Made by a program: the position numbers and the translations under genes. Of a stretch of 64,000 bases of DNA, positions 25,770 through 33,273 are shown one piece after another. The first letter of the stretch is position 1; every line of letters starts with the position of its first letter. The notes below the pieces were generated by a model. That model was not told the DNA's origin. It searched no databases and worked only from the letters and a program-made list of their open reading frames with translations. This DNA comes from Actinomadura parmotrematis (GTDB lineage Bacteria; Actinomycetota; Actinomycetes; Streptosporangiales; Streptosporangiaceae): positions 38,821 through 102,820 of the forward strand of contig NZ_JAIBOA010000028.1 of assembly GCF_019458805.1 (NCBI RefSeq). Direction: 5' to 3'.

Positions 25770-26153
25770 TCAGGAGATCTTGCGATGGTTGCGGGCGTCC
25801 TCGGCGGCGGCGCGGACGGCGGCCAGGTCGGCGCCGGCGGCGGCCAGGGACGCGGCCGCGACGGCGCCCTCGACGAAGGGGGCGTCGGCCAGCGCCACCC
25901 GGCCGGCGGCGTCCTCGGCGGCGAGCTTGCACGTGAGGACGGAGCTGCCGAGGTCGGCGAGCAGCACCACGCCGTCGCCGTCGTCGGCGGCGGCGATGGC
26001 CGCCTCGACCAGTTCGGGGCTGGTGCCGAGGCCGCCGTCCGCGTCGCCGCCCGCCGCGTGCACGACGGCGCGGCCGCCGCCGAGAGTGCGGGCCAGCTCG
26101 GCGGCGCCCTCGGCGAGCGCCCGGCTGTGCGAGACGAGCACGATCCCGATCAC
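25770..26153 (-). CDS. dhaM: PTS-dependent dihydroxyacetone kinase, phosphotransferase subunit
   Basis: 127 residues comprising only the EIIA-Man-like domain. The phosphorylated histidine lies in LVSHSRALAEG near residue 9, and VVLLADLGSSV is conserved. It carries phosphate from the PTS to DhaL. It lacks the HPr and EI-like extensions found in E. coli DhaM, so it must take phosphate from a separate HPr. ATGA overlap with dhaL. Confidence 0.93.
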   Translation of the reverse strand: MIGIVLVSHSRALAEGAAELARTLGGGRAVVHAAGGDADGGLGTSPELVEAAIAAADDGDGVVLLADLGSSVLTCKLAAEDAAGRVALADAPFVEGAVAAASLAAAGADLAAVRAAAEDARNHRKIS

Positions 26154-26776
26154 GGCTCCTCCCCGGCGGTGTCGGCGAGGGCGCGGAGGAGGAGGGCCGT
26201 GGAGGCGGCGCCGGGGTCGGGGTGGCCGACGCTGCGGTCGCCGAGGTAGCTGGCGCGGCCCTTGCGGGCGCGCAGCGGGACGGTCGCCTCGGCGCCGCGC
26301 TCGGCGGCGGACGCGGCGGCCGTCGCGGCGGCGGCGAGCGTCGCGCCGTTCTCCACCGCCTCGGTGTAGGCGGCGACGGCGGGCGCGAGGGCGTCCACCA
26401 TCGTCTTGTCGCCTTCGGCGGCGCCGCCGAGTTCGCGGACGCCGTCGAGCGCCGCGCGCAGGGCGGCGGCGAGCCCTGCGGCGTCGGCCTCGGGGGCGTC
26501 GCCGAGCGCCTTGCCGGCGCGCCGCAGGGCCGTCCCGTACAGCGGTCCGGACGCGCCGCCGGTCTGGGCGACGAGCGCGCGGCCCGCCGCGATCAGGGCG
26601 CGGCCGGGCGGGCCGTCCCCGGGCAGCGCCGCGGCGGCGGCCGCGAAGCCGCGCCGCAGGTTGTGGCCGTGGTCGCCGTCGCCGATCGCGGCGTCCAGGC
26701 GGGTGAGGCGGTCCGCGTCGGCGGCGATCCGCTCGGCGGCGCGGGCGATCCAGGCGGGGACGTCCAGGGCGGTCAC
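26150..26776 (-). CDS. dhaL: Dihydroxyacetone kinase subunit DhaL
   Basis: 208 residues from a GTG overlapping the dhaK stop as GTGA. The nucleotide-binding motifs AIGDGDHGHNLRRGF (Asp cluster that binds two Mg ions through tightly held ADP) and GGASGPLYGT are near the N-terminus, and GDKTMVDAL follows. ADP held by DhaL is phosphorylated by DhaM and the phosphate is passed to DhaK-bound dihydroxyacetone. Confidence 0.95.
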   Translation of the reverse strand: MTALDVPAWIARAAERIAADADRLTRLDAAIGDGDHGHNLRRGFAAAAAALPGDGPPGRALIAAGRALVAQTGGASGPLYGTALRRAGKALGDAPEADAAGLAAALRAALDGVRELGGAAEGDKTMVDALAPAVAAYTEAVENGATLAAAATAAASAAERGAEATVPLRARKGRASYLGDRSVGHPDPGAASTALLLRALADTAGEEP

Positions 26777-27771
26777 CGCGCGCCCGCCCGGAGGGCCGGG
26801 GTGTCGGCGGGCGCGTCCCAGAGGCCGGTCAGGGCGCCGCTCGTCCGGCACACCGTGATCATCAGGCCGGCCATCTCCAGGCTCGTCACGTACGGGCCGA
26901 CGAGCGACCGGACGACCGTGGCGCCGCGCGCGGCGAGCCCCCCGGCGGCGGCCGCGTACGCGATGTACTGCTCCAGCAGCGGGGTGCCGCCCATGCCGTT
27001 GACCAGCACCAGCACGTCCTGCCCGGCGACGGGCAGGTCGTCGTCGATCGCGGTGAGCGCCGCGTCGACGATCTCGGCGGCGGGCCTCGCCTTCGCGCGC
27101 TCGCGGCCCGGCTCGCCGTGGATGCCGATGCCGAGCTCGATCTCGTCCGCGGCGAGCTCGAAGGTGGGCGTCCCGGCGGCCGGGACGGTGCACGGCGCCA
27201 GCGCGACGCCGAACGACCGGCACCGCCCGGCGACGTCGGCGGCGACCGCGGCGACCTCGGCGAGCGGCGCGCCCGCCTCCGCCGCCGCCCCGGCGATCTT
27301 CTCGACGAACAGCGTGCCGCCGGTGCCGCGGCGGCCCGCCGTGTAGGTGCTGTCCTCCACCGCGACGTCGTCGGCCACCACGACGGCGGCGACCTCGATG
27401 CCCTCGTCCTCGGCGAGCTCGGCGGCCAGCCGGAAGTTCAGCACGTCGCCGGTGTAGTTCTTGACCACGTGCAGCACGCCCGCGCCGCCGTCCACCGCCA
27501 TCGTCGCGGCGAGGATCCGGTCGGGCGTCGGCGAGGTGAACACCTCCCCCGCGCAGGCGGCGTCGAGCATCCCGGGGCCGACGAACCCGGCGTGCAGCGG
27601 CTCGTGCCCCGATCCGCCGCCCGACACCAGGGCGACCTTCCCGCGGCGCGGCGCGTCCGCGCGGACGACGACGCCGGTCGCGGCGTCCACCCGCAGCGAG
27701 GGATGCGCGGCGGCCATGCCGCGCAGCGCGTCGGAGACGACGTCTTCCGGGGCGTTGATGAGTTTGCGCAT
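26773..27771 (-). CDS. dhaK: Dihydroxyacetone kinase subunit DhaK
   Basis: 332 residues from MRKLINAPEDVVSDALRG. It binds dihydroxyacetone covalently as a hemiaminal to the histidine in GIHGEPGR (near residue 217); GGGSGHEPLHAGFVG supplies further active-site residues. First gene of a tight dhaK-dhaL-dhaM operon with 4-bp overlaps, so the three subunits are made together. The pathway feeds dihydroxyacetone phosphate to glycolysis. Confidence 0.96.
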   Translation of the reverse strand: MRKLINAPEDVVSDALRGMAAAHPSLRVDAATGVVVRADAPRRGKVALVSGGGSGHEPLHAGFVGPGMLDAACAGEVFTSPTPDRILAATMAVDGGAGVLHVVKNYTGDVLNFRLAAELAEDEGIEVAAVVVADDVAVEDSTYTAGRRGTGGTLFVEKIAGAAAEAGAPLAEVAAVAADVAGRCRSFGVALAPCTVPAAGTPTFELAADEIELGIGIHGEPGRERAKARPAAEIVDAALTAIDDDLPVAGQDVLVLVNGMGGTPLLEQYIAYAAAAGGLAARGATVVRSLVGPYVTSLEMAGLMITVCRTSGALTGLWDAPADTPALRAGAR

Positions 27772-27949
27772 ACCCCACCGTGAACCGGCGCGGACCGGCC
27801 GTCCACCCCGCCGGGGCGGCCCGGTGCGGCGGGCGCACGGACGCCGTCGCACCGGGCCGCGTCCAATGGGGGCGGCAGGGGGAGTGCCCCCGGGTCCTTC
27901 AGCGCCGTCACCGCCGGAAGTGTCACACCCGCTCCTGATCGATTGCAGA

Positions 27950-28549
27950 ATGTCCGTCGTGACGGGTGTCCCTCCGGACGAGCTGGACCGTGCCGTGCAG
28001 GACGCGCGGCGCGGTGACGAGCACGCCTTCCGGCTGCTCTACCGGGACCTGCACCCGCGCCTCGTCCGCTACGCGACGGCGCTCGCGGGCGCCGACGCCG
28101 AGGACGTCGTCGCCGAGGCGTGGCTCCAGATCGCCCGGGACGTGCGGACCTTCGACGGCGACGTGGACGGGTTCCGCGGCTGGGCCGCGACGATCGTCCG
28201 GCACCGGGCGCTCGACCACGCGCGGCGCGCGGCCCGCCGCCCGGTCGCCGACGTGCCGCTCAGCGACCTGGCGGGCCTGCCCGCCGGGGCGGACGCGGCG
28301 ACGCTCGCGCTGGAGGGCCTCGCGACCCGCGAGGCGCTGCGGCTGATCGGGGAGCTGCCGCCCGACCAGGCCGAGGCCGTCCTGCTGCGCGTGGTGCTCG
28401 GCCTGGACGCGCCGACCGCCGCGCGGGTGCTCGGCAAGCGCGCGGGCGCCGTCCGCACCGCCGCCCACCGGGGCCTCCGGCGGCTGTCGGACCGGCTCGC
28501 GGACGGCGGCGCGGCGAGCGGCGACCGCGCGGCGAAGGGGGCGCGATGA
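27950..28549 (+). CDS. ECF-type RNA polymerase sigma factor
   Basis: 199 residues from ATG 27950; a GTG at 27959 is an alternative and neither has a strong ribosome binding site. Region 2 (about 12-85: FRLLYRDLHPRLVRYATALAG, AEDVVAEAWLQIARDV) and region 4 (about 120-180: LGLDAPTAARVLGKRAGAVRTAAHRGLRRL) are present. The downstream gene overlaps by 4 bp and encodes a single-span membrane protein, the usual arrangement for an anti-sigma factor. Confidence 0.9.
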   Translation: MSVVTGVPPDELDRAVQDARRGDEHAFRLLYRDLHPRLVRYATALAGADAEDVVAEAWLQIARDVRTFDGDVDGFRGWAATIVRHRALDHARRAARRPVADVPLSDLAGLPAGADAATLALEGLATREALRLIGELPPDQAEAVLLRVVLGLDAPTAARVLGKRAGAVRTAAHRGLRRLSDRLADGGAASGDRAAKGAR

Positions 28550-29163
28550 GCCGGGACCTGCCCTCGCCGGACGAGCTCGACCGGCTGCTCGCCGGCGCGC
28601 CCGTCGAGGGCCGCGAGGAGCTGCACCGGCTGCTCGGCGCCGCCGTGCCGCGCGGCGCGGACGGCCCGCTGCCCGGCGAGGACGCCGCGCTGGCGGCGTT
28701 CCGCGCCACCGGACCCGTCCCGGCGCCCCCGCCGGCCGTGCCCGGCCGCCGCGTCGGGCGGCGCGCCGCCGTCAAGATCGCGGTGATCGCCGCGTGCGTC
28801 TTCGGGCTGGGCGGGGTCGCGGTGGCGGCCGGGACCGGCACGCTGCCGGTGCCCGCGCCCGTCCGCCTGCACCACGACGAGCCCGCCCCGTCCCGCTCGC
28901 CCCGGGACGTCCCGGCGAGGCCGACAGCGCCGACGGCGCCGCGCACGCGCCCGCCCGCGCCGCCCACCGCGCCGCGGACGCCGCCGCCGTCCCCCTCGCC
29001 GAGCGCCACGCCCACGCCGACGCCGACGCCGACGCCGACGGCGTCCGAGACCGACGCCGTCATCAGCGCTCCGGAGGAGACGAAGAAGGCGAAGAAGACG
29101 AAGAAGCCGCACCCCGCCCATCCGTCCACGGACCGACGCCCGTCTCCCACCCCAGGTGGATGA
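28546..29163 (+). CDS. Single-span membrane protein, probable anti-sigma partner
   Basis: 205 residues, ATGA overlap with the sigma gene. A cytoplasmic N-terminal part (1-75) starts SRDLPSPDELDRLLAG; a membrane helix follows (about 76-98), and then an external Pro/Thr/Ser-rich stretch with a (Thr-Pro) run encoded by a CCGACG microsatellite near 29012-29041, ending in Lys-rich sequence. Coupling to the sigma gene suggests it holds or modulates the sigma factor. The sequence does not show a classical zinc anti-sigma motif. Confidence 0.65.
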   Translation: MSRDLPSPDELDRLLAGAPVEGREELHRLLGAAVPRGADGPLPGEDAALAAFRATGPVPAPPPAVPGRRVGRRAAVKIAVIAACVFGLGGVAVAAGTGTLPVPAPVRLHHDEPAPSRSPRDVPARPTAPTAPRTRPPAPPTAPRTPPPSPSPSATPTPTPTPTPTASETDAVISAPEETKKAKKTKKPHPAHPSTDRRPSPTPGG

Positions 29164-29195
29164 TCAGCCGGGGCCGCCGACATAGGGTTGAAACC

Positions 29196-29930
29196 GTGAC
29201 CAACGTTCTGGACGACAGCGAGATCGAGCGCCTCCTCGTCGTGATGGCGCATCCCGACGACGTCGACTTCGGCGCCGCCGGCACGGTCGCGACCTGGACC
29301 GACGCCGGCATCGAGGTGGTCTACCTGATGATCACCGACGGGGACGCCGGCGGGTTCGACGACGCCTTCCCGCGCGCGGAGATGGCCGGGCTGCGCCGCG
29401 ACGAGCAGCGCGCCGCCGCCAAGTGCGTCGGCGTCACCGACGTCCGGTTCCTCGGCTACCCCGACGGGCGGCTGGAGGCGACGCTGGACCTGCGCCGCGA
29501 CATCGCCCGGGTGATCCGGCAGGTCCGCCCCGACCGGATGCTGATCCCGAGCCCGGAGCGCAACTTCGAGCGGATCGCGCCGAGCCACCCCGACCACCGG
29601 GCGGCGGGCGCGGCGGCGCTGGACGCCGTGTACCCCGACGCGCGCAACCCCTACGCCTTCCCCGAGCTGCTGAAGGACGAGGGGCTGGAGGCGTGGACGG
29701 TCCGCGAGGTGTGGATGACGAGCGCGCCGCCGAACCCGAACCACCACGTGGACGTCACCGAGACGTTCGAGCGCAAGCTGAACGCGCTGCGCTCGCACGC
29801 CAGCCAGACCGCGCACCTGGGCGACGGCCTGACCGACATGGTGCGCGGCTGGCTCACCGCCAACGCGCTGGAGCTGGGGCTCCCCGAAGGCAGGCTCGCC
29901 GAGACCTTCCAGGTCGTCCCGACCCCCTGA
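29196..29930 (+). CDS. PIG-L family (LmbE-like) deacetylase
   Basis: 244 residues from a GTG with AGGG upstream. The zinc site is in VVMAHPDDVDFGAAG near residue 15, with the second ligand cluster PSHPDHRAAG at about 127-136. Relatives include mycothiol-pathway and bacillithiol-pathway GlcNAc deacetylases, but this one is shorter than MshB and the substrate is open. It is probably an independent unit between the sigma operon and the nucleoside hydrolase. Confidence 0.9.
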   Translation: MTNVLDDSEIERLLVVMAHPDDVDFGAAGTVATWTDAGIEVVYLMITDGDAGGFDDAFPRAEMAGLRRDEQRAAAKCVGVTDVRFLGYPDGRLEATLDLRRDIARVIRQVRPDRMLIPSPERNFERIAPSHPDHRAAGAAALDAVYPDARNPYAFPELLKDEGLEAWTVREVWMTSAPPNPNHHVDVTETFERKLNALRSHASQTAHLGDGLTDMVRGWLTANALELGLPEGRLAETFQVVPTP

Positions 29931-29994
29931 CCCGGCCCCGCCGGCCCGTCCCCGCCGACCCGTCCCCCGCCACGACTCCCGGAGCCGTCCCCCC

Positions 29995-30939
29995 ATGCCC
30001 AAGATCCTGCTGGACTGCGACACCGGCATCGACGACGCCCTGACGCTGCTCTACCTGGCCGCCCTCGTGCGCGCCGGCGACGCCGAGCTGGCCGCCGTCG
30101 GCACCGTCCACGGCAACGTCGACCCGCTGTCGGGCGCGCTGAACACGCTGCGCGTGCTGGAGCTGGCCGGCGTCGAGGGCGTGCCGGTCGCCGTCGGCGC
30201 GCCCCGCCCGATGGCGCAGGACGTGCACTACGCGGTGGACTGGCACGGCCGCGACGGCCTCGGCGACACCGGCCTGCCCGCACCACGGGGCGTCCCGGCG
30301 GACGAGCCGGCGGCGGCGCAGATCGTCCGGCTGGCCCGCGCCCACCCGGGCGAGCTGACGCTGCTCGCGACCGGCCCCCTCACCAACCTCGGGGCCGCGC
30401 TGCTGCTCGACGCCGAGCTGCCGGCCCTGGTCCGCGAAGTCGTGATCATGGGTGGGGCGTTCGACCACCCGGGCAACATCACCACGCACGCCGAGGCCAA
30501 CGTCTGGCACGACCCCGAGGCCGCGGACCTGGTGTTCGCGGCGGACTGGCCGGTCGTCCTCGTGCCGCTGGACGCCACCCACCCGACGGCGGTCGGCGAG
30601 CCGTGGCTGCTGAAGCTCGCCGGCCACGACTCCGAAGCCGCCCGCTTCGCGACCCGCGTCCTGGAGTTCTACATCGCCGCCTACACGCCGGTGCTGAAGC
30701 GGCGCGGCGCGGTGATCCACGACGCGCTCGCGGCGATGCTCGCCGTCGACCCGGGCGTCTGCGGCTACACCGAGCGGCCCGTCCGGGTGGAGCTGCGCGG
30801 CGAGCTGACCCGCGGCACGACCGTCTGGGACGCCCGCTCCCTGCCCGCCGACGACCACCGCCGCCCCGTCCGGATCGCCACCTCCGTCGACGCCGCCGCC
30901 TTCCAGGACCGCCTCCTCACCGCCCTCCTCGCCCTCTGA
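29995..30939 (+). CDS. Inosine/uridine-preferring nucleoside hydrolase
   Basis: Hydrolyses the N-glycosidic bond of nucleosides for base salvage. 314 residues. The calcium-binding aspartates are in the signature KILLDCDTGIDDAL at the N-terminus; VIMGGAFDHPGNITTHAEANVW and the C-terminal IHDALAAMLAVDP complete the site. GGAG precedes the ATG. It is followed by a dispersed palindromic repeat (30964-31026) that may end its transcript. Confidence 0.94.
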   Translation: MPKILLDCDTGIDDALTLLYLAALVRAGDAELAAVGTVHGNVDPLSGALNTLRVLELAGVEGVPVAVGAPRPMAQDVHYAVDWHGRDGLGDTGLPAPRGVPADEPAAAQIVRLARAHPGELTLLATGPLTNLGAALLLDAELPALVREVVIMGGAFDHPGNITTHAEANVWHDPEAADLVFAADWPVVLVPLDATHPTAVGEPWLLKLAGHDSEAARFATRVLEFYIAAYTPVLKRRGAVIHDALAAMLAVDPGVCGYTERPVRVELRGELTRGTTVWDARSLPADDHRRPVRIATSVDAAAFQDRLLTALLAL

Positions 30940-30963
30940 TCCCGCGACCACCCGGTCACCCGA

Positions 30964-31026
30964 CGTTGACTTGCGGCGTGTTGGCCCATGGGAGCGCTCC
31001 CATAGGCCAACACGCCGCATCTCGAC
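30964..31026. repeat. Dispersed palindromic element, copy 1, centred on a CebR/CelR-type box
   Basis: A 48-nt near-perfect palindrome (30972-31019, one mismatched pair at 30987) flanked by CGTTGACT and TCTCGAC. The centre reads TGGGAGCGCTCCCA, identical to the published operator of the LacI-type cellobiose regulators CebR and CelR. The same 63-nt element occurs in inverted orientation at 58949-59011. It can form a 22-24-bp hairpin or cruciform and lies downstream of the nucleoside hydrolase gene. Confidence 0.85.
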
Positions 31027-31134
31027 GCCGGGCGACCGGGCGGTCATGGACGGGCGGGTCAGGAGGCGCTTGCGGGACGGGGCGCGCGCTGCGGTAGCGT
31101 GCGCGCACTTGACGCCGTCCCCCGGAGCGCCGCG

Positions 31135-31581
31135 ATGCCCCACCATGTCCAGGCCACCGCCGTCGTGCCCGGATCGCCGGAGATGGTGTTCCGCCATCTC
31201 GCCGTCGCCGAGGCGTGGAACGTGTGGGGGCGCCTGCCGACGCGGGCGCGCCGCGAGCGGGCGGGCGACACCGACCCCGACGGCGTCGGCGCGATCCGGC
31301 GGATCTTCCCGGCCCGCGAGCAGGTCGTCGCCTACGAGCCGCCGGTCCGCTACTCCTACGTGGCGCTCGCCGGGCTGCCGGTCCGCGACTACCGGGCGGA
31401 CGTGGAGCTGGAGCCGCGCGGCGACGCCACCCTGCTCACCTGGCGCGGCCGGTTCGAGCCGCGGATCCCCGGCACCGGCGGCGCGCTCACCTTCTTCCTC
31501 AACCGGATGCTGCACTCGTTCGCGACCGGCATCGCCCGGCACGCCGAGCGGTGCGGCCCCGGCTGCCCGGCCCACGAATGA
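31135..31581 (+). CDS. SRPBCC (polyketide cyclase-like) family protein
   Basis: 148 residues from MPHHVQATAVVPGSPEMVF, GGAG 9 nt upstream. The START/Bet v1-like fold is indicated by the opening strand, W-x-x-W region (EAWNVWGRLPT), RYSYVALAG and the long C-terminal helix NRMLHSFATGIARHAE. Ligand is unknown. It is 49 bp before an F420-type oxidoreductase and may share its transcript. Confidence 0.85.
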   Translation: MPHHVQATAVVPGSPEMVFRHLAVAEAWNVWGRLPTRARRERAGDTDPDGVGAIRRIFPAREQVVAYEPPVRYSYVALAGLPVRDYRADVELEPRGDATLLTWRGRFEPRIPGTGGALTFFLNRMLHSFATGIARHAERCGPGCPAHE

Positions 31582-31630
31582 CCCCATTCCCGACGGGAAT
31601 AGTGGGCTTGCGGGGCGGGTTGCCGCGGGC

Positions 31631-32548
31631 ATGAGCATCGGAGCAGCCCTCGCCCCTCCCCCGTCCGGCAACGCCGTGGACGGCCTCGTCGCGCTCGCCC
31701 GCGAGGCCGCCGGCGCCGGCCTGCGCTCGGCCTGGTTCGGCCAGCGCTTCGACTACGACGCCATCGCGGTCGCCGGGCTCGTCGGGCGCGAGGTGCCCGG
31801 CCTCGCCGTCGGCACCTCCGCGGTCCCGCTGCAGCCCCGCCACCCGCTGGTGATCGCCGCGCAGGCGCAGACGGCGCAGGCCGCGACGGGCGGCCGGTTC
31901 CGGCTCGGGCTCGCGCTCGGCGCGCCGGCCTTCGTCGAGCCGGTCTACGGCGTCCGCTACGAGCGGCCCGCCGCGCGGCTGCGCGAGTACCTGACGGTGC
32001 TGCGGCGCGTCGCGGACGGCGACGCCTCCCCCTTCGAGGGCGAGCTCGTCACCGCCGCACCGCCCATGCCGACCGCCCTCGACGGCGGGACGCCCTACCC
32101 GCTGCTGGTCGCCGCGCTCGGCCCGCAGGCGCTCCGCGTCACCGGCGAGCTCGGCGACGGGACGCTGCCGTTCCTCGCCGGGCCGCGCGCCCTCGGCGAG
32201 CACATCGTCCCCGAGATCACCCGGGCCGCCGAGAAGGCCGGGCGGCCCGCGCCGCGCGTCGTCGCGTTCGTGGCGGGCGTCGTCACCGGCGACGTGGACG
32301 CGGCGCGCGAGGCGGCCGCGCGGGCGACCGCGTTCTACGACCGCGTCCCCTCCTACCAGCGGGCCATCGCGCTGAGCGGCGCCGAGCGCGCCGCCGACCT
32401 CGTCGTCGCCGGCGACGCGGCGGCGGTGGAGGCGGCCGTCCGTTCCTACTTCGACGCGGGCGCGACCGAGGTCGTCTTCACCCAGACCGACCTGGTCGGC
32501 CGGGAGGCGCAGTCGCGCACGCTGGAGGTGCTCGGCGGCCTGGCCTAG
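31631..32548 (+). CDS. F420-dependent LLM-class oxidoreductase (TIGR03564-like)
   Basis: 305 residues. A luciferase-like TIM-barrel protein with GLRSAWFGQRFDYDAIAVAGLVG, GTSAVPLQPRHPLVIAAQAQTAQ and FRLGLALG, the pattern of the TIGR03564 F420-dependent subfamily of actinobacteria. It probably uses reduced F420 as hydride donor; substrate is unknown. Its stop overlaps the convergent hemerythrin gene by 4 bp. Confidence 0.88.
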   Translation: MSIGAALAPPPSGNAVDGLVALAREAAGAGLRSAWFGQRFDYDAIAVAGLVGREVPGLAVGTSAVPLQPRHPLVIAAQAQTAQAATGGRFRLGLALGAPAFVEPVYGVRYERPAARLREYLTVLRRVADGDASPFEGELVTAAPPMPTALDGGTPYPLLVAALGPQALRVTGELGDGTLPFLAGPRALGEHIVPEITRAAEKAGRPAPRVVAFVAGVVTGDVDAAREAAARATAFYDRVPSYQRAIALSGAERAADLVVAGDAAAVEAAVRSYFDAGATEVVFTQTDLVGREAQSRTLEVLGGLA

Positions 32549-33213
32549 CGGCGGACGCGGCGGACGCGGCGCGCGTAGAGGGGGCGCCCGAGCAGGTGCC
32601 AGACCGCCCGCGCGGGGGCGGGCATCGCGCCGAGGAACCGGGCGTGCTCCTCGGGGGTGGCGTCCTCCAGGACGACGCCGAGGAGCAGCAGGGCGCGGTG
32701 CTTGGCGGCCTTGGCGAAGTGCTCGCCCTGGGCGTCCCACTCGGCGGCGGTGAGGTGGCGCTCGGCGAGCGGCAGCAGGTTCGCCTCCTCGTCGTCGAGG
32801 TGCTCGACGAGGACGGCGCGGTGCGCGCGCAGGGCGGCGACGAGCGCGTCGCGGCCGGCGGCGTCGCCGCGCCAGCGGGCGGCGGCGTCCCGGACCGCGT
32901 CGATGGACGCGGCGACCTTCTCGTGCTGGGCCTCCATGCGCAGCACGACGTCGGCGCCGAGGTCGACGCGGGACAGCAGCAGCGGCCAGATCAGGTCGTC
33001 CTCGCCGGTGTGGTGGTGGTGCAGGCCGATCAGGTAGTCGCGCAGGTGCTTGGCGAGGACGCGGGCGCGGGCCCGGTCGCCGTCCCGGACGGCGCCGATC
33101 TGCTCGGCGAGGACGCGCGACTCGCGGCGCAGCCCGCGGTGGATCACGACCATGGAGTGCGTGTCGGGACGGTCGGCGGCGGGAGTGGCGGCGGCGGTGC
33201 TCGTGTTCGTCAT
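32545..33213 (-). CDS. Hemerythrin HHE-domain protein
   Basis: 222 residues. Cytoplasmic four-helix diiron protein with ligands in LIGLHHHHTGEDDLIWP, RMEAQHEKVAASID and VLVEHLDDEEANLLPL, spaced as in HHE hemerythrins. Such proteins bind oxygen, NO or respond to redox stress. Divergent from the SARP/LAL regulator, with three heptameric repeats in the shared promoter region (33236-33264), so it is a likely target of that regulator. Confidence 0.92.
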   Translation of the reverse strand: MTNTSTAAATPAADRPDTHSMVVIHRGLRRESRVLAEQIGAVRDGDRARARVLAKHLRDYLIGLHHHHTGEDDLIWPLLLSRVDLGADVVLRMEAQHEKVAASIDAVRDAAARWRGDAAGRDALVAALRAHRAVLVEHLDDEEANLLPLAERHLTAAEWDAQGEHFAKAAKHRALLLLGVVLEDATPEEHARFLGAMPAPARAVWHLLGRPLYARRVRRVRR

Positions 33214-33235
33214 GTCCCCAGGCTGGCCGGGGCCG

Positions 33236-33264
33236 CTTGGAACGCTCTTGGCGCCGTCTTGGAG
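33236..33264. promoter_or_regulatory. Three CTTGG heptads at 11-bp period (SARP-type operator)
   Basis: CTTGGAA (33236), CTTGGCG (33247) and CTTGGAG (33258) are heptamers separated by exactly 4 nt. SARP/AfsR regulators are known to bind direct heptad repeats with 11-bp phasing. The array fills the 60-bp spacer between the hemerythrin gene and the SARP-domain regulator. The last unit overlaps the regulator's ribosome binding site, and on the minus strand the repeats (NNCCAAG) face the hemerythrin start. Confidence 0.65.
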
Positions 33265-33273
33265 GCGTCTGCG

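Noticed and set aside
29012..29041. CCGACG microsatellite
   Set aside because: It lies in frame inside the anti-sigma-like gene and encodes its Thr-Pro run, so it is part of that gene and not a separate repeat element.
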